A stretch of DNA of 64,000 nucleotides, taken from contig OX485806.1 of assembly GCA_950295325.1 (NCBI GenBank), forward strand, positions 1,426,001-1,490,000. The letters are read 5' to 3'. Made by a program: the position numbers and the translations under genes. Origin of the DNA: Polytrichum commune (taxonomy: Eukaryota > Streptophyta > Polytrichopsida > Polytrichales > Polytrichaceae). Below the pieces are notes generated by a model. It was not told the DNA's origin. It ran no database searches and saw only the letters and a program-made list of their open reading frames with translations. This document shows, one piece after another, positions 56,829 to 64,000 of this stretch (position 1 is the stretch's first letter; each line of letters starts with the position of its first letter).

Positions 56829-59800
56829 ATGCTTAAAACGTTTTTTTGGGACGCGCGTTCGTCTTTGTGCGTGAGGTTCTCCAATGGTGCACCAAAATTT
56901 GTTTGTCAATTTTGGGCCATTTATCTCCACATATATTCTATCCTCTCTTGTATGCATTGCGGTGGTGGTTGGGTTGATCATGTCCTGGTGGTTGGTCTAG
57001 GCTGTATGGCGTTGCATGTGGGTGATAGTTCATTGGAGTTGTCGACGTATGCATCGTCATCCGATGCTGAATGTGAACTGTCTTCCCCGTCGGCAGATAG
57101 TAATGGTGTGCCAAACGTGAGGGGGGTGTTTGTGGATACATCCTCCCATGAATCTTTGGAAGTCCACGAACAATCTCTGCATTCCGGAGATGACCACGAT
57201 GACATTCCGTTGTGTGCCGGTTTCGGGAGGGAGCAATGGGTTGGCCTTGATGTCGTTCTACTCAACGAGGTTGGTGTCCCGGTGGCAGATGGTATATGTA
57301 GAAACTCCAATCCCCGTGATTGTGTCGATGCCAACGCCCTAGGTCTCGATGATGTTGGCGTGTGCATCTTGAACTCTTTGCTTCCGGTAGAATTCCCGGT
57401 GACATGGAGATTTTCCTTGCGTCGATGGCCGCTTCGTCGAGTTCTACATGAGGAAGTGAGTTTGTGGGATCATGAGCGGCAGCATAAGCAAACACAATTA
57501 GCTTTGTTGGCCACAACACGTCCTCGCAAAGGCCTCCGTAGATATGATTCAAACCGTGTGCCTCGCGGAGATAAGGAGCGTCGACGGGATCGGCTTTTGG
57601 GGGACGAATCTATCCGTCTAGTGTCCGGCAAGGATTGTTGCGCGAGGAAATGTTGCCAATTTTTCCCGCGGGAGAAAATTAGATCTCTGCGTCAAGAGAT
57701 GTGGCTTGCGGATTTTCGTATGAGGTCGGCTAAGAAACTCGAGGTCCACAGAAATTTGCACCTTGATACCCATGGGCATAAGGTGGTGACACTTGAGAAT
57801 GTTGATGTGTGTTGTACAGCGTGGTATACCATCCACGCCGTCTCCAAGGCTGACTTTTATAGGTTTCGAAAATATTCATCGTTGGGTCGCCGCTCTCGAT
57901 TTCATGGCAACTCGGGCACAAAGAAACCTAGGGAGGCTACACTGCAAGCGTCCGCGACACTATCCACCATCATAGTGCCATTGGCCGATGCAATGCCCCA
58001 CAAGACGAGGACATTGTCGTCAGGGGAGAAGGTTGTTCAAATGGTGTTGCCCACGGGCACAAAATGGAAGAACATCTTAACGGACATCAATGAAGTGGGT
58101 CGCATAGCGGGATGTGGGCCCATTTCTTTGTCCAAGTTGAGTGTGATTAAAAACCAGCAGTTTGCGGAATACATTCTGAAAAGACCCGGGGACAAGTTCG
58201 CTAGATGTACGACGTGTGAAAAATACAAAGGTCTTCGAGACGCCCACCCCATAGGCACTGAATCTCATTCCAGACACCAGAAAAAATATATTGAACATGT
58301 CAACAATCAAGAGGCACACCGTCAAGATTACTATAAGAATCGTGCTCTATCCATAATGAGGCCCACAGAGGTTCTAACAGTCATCCATGATAAAATGGAC
58401 CACGCCAAGACCGCATGCCCTTGTTATGCACGCAAAATAAAGGCCACGGATGGTCTCTTCAAGTTGCCCGTAGCTGTCACAGGTTTGTATGAAATCACAA
58501 CTACGTGTTTAAAGTCTATCCAATTTTCTTGGGTGTGTTTGGCAAATGTCCAACTCCATACATCCGTTTAGTGGTTATTTGATTATTTTGGTCACGCATC
58601 GTTTGTTTTTTCCAGGTATGATTGCCCACGGCCATGGGGACGTAAAGTATGCCCATTATGGTTTGGATTTTTACCCTGGGGATGCTAACCACACGGTGGG
58701 TTCATTTGCAAAACTGTTGCGCGATCTTGAGAAGCCACCGGTACATTCTTCCCGTGCACTTTTTGATGGTTGTGGAACCACATCCCTTTATGAGGCAGTG
58801 CTTTTGGGGAAGGAGGTTTGTATGTCGTCATTGCCAGAACCACCCGGAGAGCCCATTTGTGCAAAACCATTGCCTCCAACTCTCCACGTTCAATTTGATA
58901 ATTGTGCGAAGGACAACAAATGTCGATACGTATTTTGTTTTTGGTCATTGCTCGTGGCGAAAGGAATCTTCAAGGAGGTGTTTGTGTCTTTCTTGATGGT
59001 GGGACATACACACGACGACATTGATGCATCATTCGGACGGTGGAGCATGAAGTTGCATGAAGAAGATTTTCCAACCATACCTCTTCTTATGAAATCGTAT
59101 ATGGATTTGGACCATATGCCAGTAATTCCGCACTTGATTGAGGAAGTACCAAATTTCAAGGCCTTCATCAAGCCATACATGTTGAAGGGAGGGGACCGTT
59201 TGGTGGGGCATACCAAAGCACAACAATTCCGATTTTATATGAGGGACGATGGTCTCCCGGCCATGCAATTCAAGCTTTTGTGCACATCTCCTAATTGGGG
59301 CCCGGATGATGGTATACTCGTATGGCGTCAAGACAATGATGGGAAATGTTTGGTCCCGGATGGGGAACCAAAGCCTTGCAAACCCGAACCCATGAGGAAT
59401 GGGCCGGAAATCATCAAAGGCATATCCGGATTCATTGAATATTGGAAAGAGTTGTGCGAGGAGGACATCACAAGACGTGTTAGAGATACCCATGAACCGT
59501 TGATCGCGTATTGGGATCGCATTCGCTCAGCCTTGATGACACTTGGTGGCGACACCCGTACGACTTTGACACAAGGATTTTGGCCACAAAGTCGTTTGAC
59601 GGTTGTCGAGTCCGATACTATGTTTTTCAGCAATGGAGACGTTCGTGAAGAGTTCGCAATGGACGAGCATTACGTTGGCCCTGCCCGCAATCGACCGGCA
59701 CCGTCGTTTCGTGTAGGTGTTGATTGCCATGAAGGGTATTTGGTCCTCGTACGAGCTGGGGATGAGGAGCATCCCAAGCCAATTTGGTTGGTAAAAGCAT

Positions 59801-60135
59801 TGTCTTCACCCAATTTTGTTCGAACTAGCCCCAACTTTCGTCAAATTGAGGTGGAATATTGTCGTCCAAGCACTAAAGACCACAACGTGCTCCGCACTTA
59901 TTTAGGTTGGGACACCAAAAAGAATTTTAAGTGGACAGTGGACTCAGCGTACACACCGGTTTGGATAAACACGGATACTATACTTTGTGCTTGGAAGCCG
60001 CGCAAAGGTTCCAACACAGAAGCAATGACCATCCCCCAAAAACATATAGATTTTGCCAAAGACAACTTGGCACGTATTGCAGTTGCGGAAAATGACGCCG
60101 AGAATGGATATGAAGCGGAAGATGGAGATGGGTAA
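56829..60135 (+). CDS. DUF7869-like transposase-type protein
   Basis: Exons 56829-58482 and 58616-60135 join (ACAG/GTTTGT ... TTCCAG/GTATGA) to 1057 aa. The first ATG is used; MALHVGDSS at 57006 is an alternative, and upstream exons are possible. The N-terminal half has Cys clusters (CCARKCCQF; RCTTCEKYKG), which may form a zinc-binding region. The second half carries the pattern I associate with DUF7869 proteins: VIHDKMDHAKTACP, then LHVQFDNCAKDNKCRYVF and VSFLMVGHTHDDIDASFGRW. The Asp-rich motifs suggest an RNase H-like, DDE-type core, an inference from the motif pattern. A deleted copy lies inverted at 40340-40700 with the same flank. Position beside an inverted end, and duplication with it, favour a role as the element's transposase. 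Confidence 0.7.
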
Positions 60136-60179
60136 ACATAACATAGGTGAAAGTTAACGGCGGGAAAAAACATTAGTAC

Positions 60180-60538
60180 TTAGTAGTCTTGGTTTTTAAT
60201 AGACTTAGTAGACTTGTCACACTCCATTGTGGTATACGTTTGGGATGTGCCATCCAAAACCATAAGAACCTTACTTATGGGATGCGCACCCCAAACTCTA
60301 TAATGACATAAACCATTTGTTTTTTATATTCGCTTGTTATTTTCCACATGGAGTTCACGTTTTCATTATAATTGCAATTTTCTATTTTTAGTATTAGGAA
60401 TATTCTTTATGTGCGAATTTTTAAATTGTCATGTTCTTGATGTTCCCAACATTCCATATGCCCACAATATTGGCATCCCAAACTATGGGCATATTTTATT
60501 TTGAGACTTTCAAAAGTCTCCGATTAACGAATATAGTG
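60180..60538 (-). repeat. Outer inverted repeat, right
   Basis: Begins just after the transposase-type gene. Inverse counterpart of 39974-40330, ending CGAATATAGTG. Confidence 0.8.
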
Positions 60539-60999
60539 TTACTAATGAACAACTTGAAAGATATTTCATTTTTGAAAACATTATATTTCAAAACACCATA
60601 TGAGCATCCTTGGGGTTGGATTCTTCATCAAATTTCTACTAAATGATGTGCATTGTTCACTACAAATTTATACTCCCTATGTACCTAATGTTTACAAAAG
60701 AACCAAATGTATAGGGACTAATAGAATGGGGAGAAAAAATTCATTTGTATTTATACTAAGCTATTCAAATCAATATGATAAACACCTATACTACATATAC
60801 ATAATACAAAACATGAATTAAGCATGCCTTCATTACTTACAAATTCTACTTTTATTTTCATGCAAGAGAGTCATCGAACGTTTTTCCATCCTAACTAGTA
60901 TCGACAAGGTAGTCATATGACTGCCTCCATAATTTGACAACAATTCATGTATCGTAACTTGGATGAAACTAACACATTTCAATGGTAACAAATTCCCTC
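60539..60999. other. AT-rich spacer
   Basis: No gene; nothing diagnostic beyond the loss of similarity to the left side at 60539. Confidence 0.5.
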
Positions 61000-61750
61000 C
61001 CCACCCCTATCCCATCCCATCCCAACCCATCCCATCCCATCCCATCCCCTCCCCACACCCCATCCCACCCCATCCCAACCCTTCTCACGTGGAGGAGGCC
61101 ACGTAGCAACGATAGGGAAACCCTAGCGGCGTTGGCTACCTCCCCGCACCCCTTCTTCTCCTTTCATTGTCATTTGGAGCATAGAAAGGAGAAGCGGAAC
61201 ACTGAGCACATGCGGAGCGGAGCTCTTGTCATTTCTTACTCATATCTTTTCTTTGTTTTGTTGGCGCGCGTGTTTGAGAGTCGCAGATTTCTTTTGAGAG
61301 TTGCAAGTTTGCTAGTAGAGAGCTTGAGGGCTACAAACTTGAAAGTTGCATACACATAGGAGTTGTTACAAGGGTTTGTATGTAATGTGCGAGGGCTTAA
61401 GAGTGTGAGGGAGGAATGACTAATGTGAGGGTGCAGTAGATTGAATTTACAATTCTGAGGTTTTTGAAGTTTTTCACTAAATGAGGAAGCACAAGTTTTG
61501 GATGTATACCAATTCAACGTGCATAGTGTAATCCTCCTGAACTCACTTCCTTCACATTTTGAAATTTTTTTCATTGTTGAATTCCATGTGTTTTTTTCCA
61601 TGTATGTTGAGCTTTGGCATGTTTTGTTTGCAAGCTTCCCCATGTTTTTCGATTTACTGTTCTCTCACAACCTGAAACTCAATTATGTTTTCATTCGGTT
61701 GTTTCAATTTTTATCGTTCTGAAGTTTTATCTTCACTTGCAGTATGTAAG
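61000..61750 (+). repeat. Second copy of the promoter/leader block
   Basis: CCCATCCCATCCC tract, then GGGAAACCCTAGCGGCG, then a leader-like region, in the same order as 53400-52400 on the minus strand. It leads into palindrome cluster R2 without the four-exon gene, so it looks like a deleted derivative. Confidence 0.7.
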
Positions 61751-61916
61751 GCACCAATTCAAGGTTGATAGGTATCAATCACAAACCAAAAGTGGCAACA
61801 CGCAATGGACAAATCACTAATACATATCAACCACTCCATTATAGACCAATGCATATTTGTATTTGTTTATATATGAATATAAAAAACATATGTACATGCG
61901 TAAATACCGGAGCATG

Positions 61917-62995
61917 TTTACAAACGGGCGTTCGTAAACTTCAGCGCAACAACCAAGTGCTGCACAGTTACGAACGTGCGTTCGTAAACGTCGGCTCACG
62001 TTTACGAACGGGCGTTCGTAAATCTCGGCCCACATTTACGAACGTGCGTTCGTAAACCTCGGCCCACATTTACGAACGGGCGTTCGTAAATCTCCGCCAC
62101 ATTTACGAACGTGCGTTCGTAAACCTCGGCCCACATTTTCGTAAAATTCTGCGCAGCAACAAAGTGCTGCATAGTTCGTAAATGTGCGCTGACTTTTGCG
62201 AACGGTCGTTCGTAAACCTCGGCCCACATTTACGAACGGGCGTTCGTAAATCTCCGCCCCATTTACGAACGTGCGTTCGTAAACCTCGGCCCACATTTAC
62301 AAACGGGCGTTCGTAAATCTCCGCCCCATTTACGAACGTGCGTTCGTAAACCCCGGCCCATTTACGAACGTGCGTTCGTAAACCTTAGCCCACATTTTCG
62401 TAAAATTCTACGCAGCAACAAAGTGCTGCATAGTTCGTAAATGTGGGCCGACTTTTACGAACGGGCGTTCGTAAACCTCGGCCCACATTTACGAACGGGC
62501 GTTCGTAAATTTCCGCCCCATTTACGAACGTGCGTTCGTAAACCTCGGCCCACATTTTTGTAAAATTCTGCGCAGCAACAAAGTGCTGCATAGTTCGTAA
62601 ATGTGTGCCGACTTTTACGAACAGGCGTTCGTAAACCTCGGCCCACATTTACGAACGGGCGTTCGTAAATCTCCGCCACATTTACGAACGTGCGTTCGTA
62701 AACCTCGGCCCACATTTTCGTAAAATTCTGCGCAGCAACAAAGTGCTGCATAGTTCGTAAATGTGCGCCGACTTTTACAAACGGGCGTTCGTAAACCTCG
62801 GCCCACATTTTCGTAAACTTGTGCTCATCAACCAAGTGTTGCACTGTTACGAACGTGCGTTCGTAAACCTCGACGAGTATTTACAAATGCGCGTTTGTAA
62901 ACCTTGGCCAACAACAAAGGTTGCATATTTAGGAACATGCATTTGTGAACTTCGGCGTAATAACCAAGGGCTGCATGTTTACGAATGCACGCTCA
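61917..62995. repeat. Palindrome cluster R2 (densest)
   Basis: About 22 palindromes, many only 33-34 bp apart, in a higher-order repeat of about 160-185 bp. Constant words are AAACCTCGGCCCACATTT and AAATTCTGCGCAGCAACAAAG. Copies toward 62900-62995 are decayed. Confidence 0.95.
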
Positions 62996-63039
62996 TAAAC
63001 CTTGGCTACATACAATGAAAATGTGCACCACCCCCTTGC

Positions 63040-63464
63040 TACAATAATCAATAGCGAATAGGAGTACGTATATATGAAAGCCCATTGTTAATGGGTGTTT
63101 GCAGTCCTTCCTTGCTACATTAACTCTTTTGTTGCTAGTCATTTCCAAGCCTTGCAAAAACACCTCCCAACCTAGTGCATCTCTAGAAAAGTCCTTTGAC
63201 GTATGATCGCCTTAAACTTACGTTTAAGGCTAAAAAATATGTCTTGGACACTACCTACGAGCTCACGTTTTTGGTCTGAATGGCCAACTTTTAGATGTTG
63301 TTTCCATAATATAAGCTTAGAGCTGGCATCTCTAACCTTCTACAACCTATAGTGGAGTTTTCAGGTCCTTATGACTAGCTGACGTTTTTGGTCAAAGGTG
63401 GTTTTCGCAAACCGAATCCAGATCCAACGTTTCTAAGCTTCAACCAACCTATGGTACATTTTTC
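63040..63464 (+). repeat. Segment S, right copy
   Basis: Inverse complement of 42003-42430, ending at ATGGTACA, after which similarity stops. Its hairpin has the same arms GCCTTAAAC and GTTTAAGGC but loop TTAC instead of GGAA. Confidence 0.9.
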
Positions 63465-64000
63465 AAGTCATTCTAACTACTTGCTCTAGACGTCTCCTAT
63501 GAGTGTCACGTTCGCGCATACCTATCCTTTCTACTTTCTAATGCATTCTTTGTTCCTACATGACAAGTTGTCCAATGCACATTTTCAATAACACCTTCAA
63601 CACCTTTGTCTTGACAACACTAAGGACTATGTTATCTTAGAAGGAGAGCAGTAATAGGAGAATGCCAACAATGAATCTACTCTTCAAATCCCTCTTTCAG
63701 CACTTTGTTGTTTGTTTTCCAAGACTGTTGTCCGTCTGGACTGCCTCACATTTCTAGGTCTAAACTTACAAGCATACACACCTTCTCTAAGAGTCTAAGC
63801 TATCTTCACATATGTGTTCTAAGAGAGCCAAAAGGTTCTAGGACAATCTTTATATACCTCAAAACAACTACCTACTAGGTGGGTCAACTTGGTAGGTTAC
63901 CAGCCTGTCAAAACACTGCAACTAGCTGTCCTCACACGTTTTTGCCCTTTGTCCAATACATGACCAACTGGCACACTGAGGTCATAAAAAATGATCAACT
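63465..64000. other. Flank, no palindromes
   Basis: No palindromes and no gene recognised; apparently outside the giant repeat structure. Confidence 0.5.

Larger units (their letters stand above)
39974..60538. mobile_element. Giant inverted-repeat, palindrome-rich candidate element
   Basis: The outer inverted ends begin CACTATATTCG at 39974 and close with CGAATATAGTG at 60538, and they match for about 350 bp inward. Inside are further inverted arms (42850-44110 against 53930-55630), palindrome clusters, a DUF7869-like transposase-type gene beside the right end, and a four-exon fused gene in the centre. A TA lies outside each end, but it is ambiguous because the end plus TA is itself palindromic. 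Related blocks continue to 63464, so either the true end is there or a second, deleted copy abuts on the right. Treat the boundaries as a working hypothesis. Confidence 0.55.

Noticed and set aside
61917-62995. CRISPR-like array (short repeats at regular spacing)
   Set aside because: The repeats are full palindromes with variable cores, the spacers are themselves repeated, and the context is a plant nuclear genome with no cas genes.

Overview
This window reads as nuclear DNA of a land plant, and every strong signal in it is eukaryotic. There are spliced genes with GT-AG introns, a TIR-NB-LRR immune receptor, a 40S ribosomal protein uS17 (RPS11) gene with a telo-box promoter, degenerate CCCTAAA repeats, and plant-type Harbinger, CACTA, hAT and LINE elements. 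The style of the TIR domain and the heavy element load suggest a seed-free plant, most likely a bryophyte such as a moss. That placement is inference only.

Layout. 0-8 kb is a mosaic of DNA transposons: a broken Harbinger transposase interrupted by a foldback element, a 650-bp non-autonomous hAT with an 8-bp target duplication, and a 3.5-kb CACTA element that carries a whole intron-containing RPS11 gene. 8-25 kb is mostly non-coding repeat debris. It holds an hAT transposase fragment, a tRNA-like SINE and one long open frame (17.8-19.8 kb) for an unrecognised coiled-coil protein, probably element-derived. 25.6-37.5 kb (minus strand) is one TIR-NB-ARC-LRR gene. I could assemble it as five exons, all open, giving 1274 aa and ending in a ZZ-like zinc-finger module. 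Its third intron is 7.5 kb long because it holds a complete 4.75-kb Harbinger element (TTA duplication, transposase plus Myb-like partner) and a truncated LINE (12-bp duplication). A second truncated LINE with a 16-bp duplication lies at 39.2-39.8 kb.

40-63.5 kb is the unusual part. It is a giant nest of inverted repeats about 21-23 kb across, studded with roughly 60 copies of a 22-bp palindrome: arms TTTACGAACG and CGTTCGTAAA around two variable central bases. The nest contains a two-exon gene (1057 aa) for a transposase-like protein of the kind annotated as DUF7869. It also contains a four-exon minus-strand gene (1603 aa) whose parts look like a ParB/DGQH-type domain, a degenerate DNA N-methyltransferase fold and an FCP1/HAD phosphatase domain. 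The palindromes cluster next to the arms, in every intron of the four-exon gene (usually near the splice sites), and twice inside its coding sequence. A shrunken copy of the transposase module and a duplicated promoter/palindrome block show that the structure has rearranged. I regard this as the best candidate for an undescribed mobile system.

Exon models come from reading frame continuity and splice-site sequence only; no transcript or database evidence was available.
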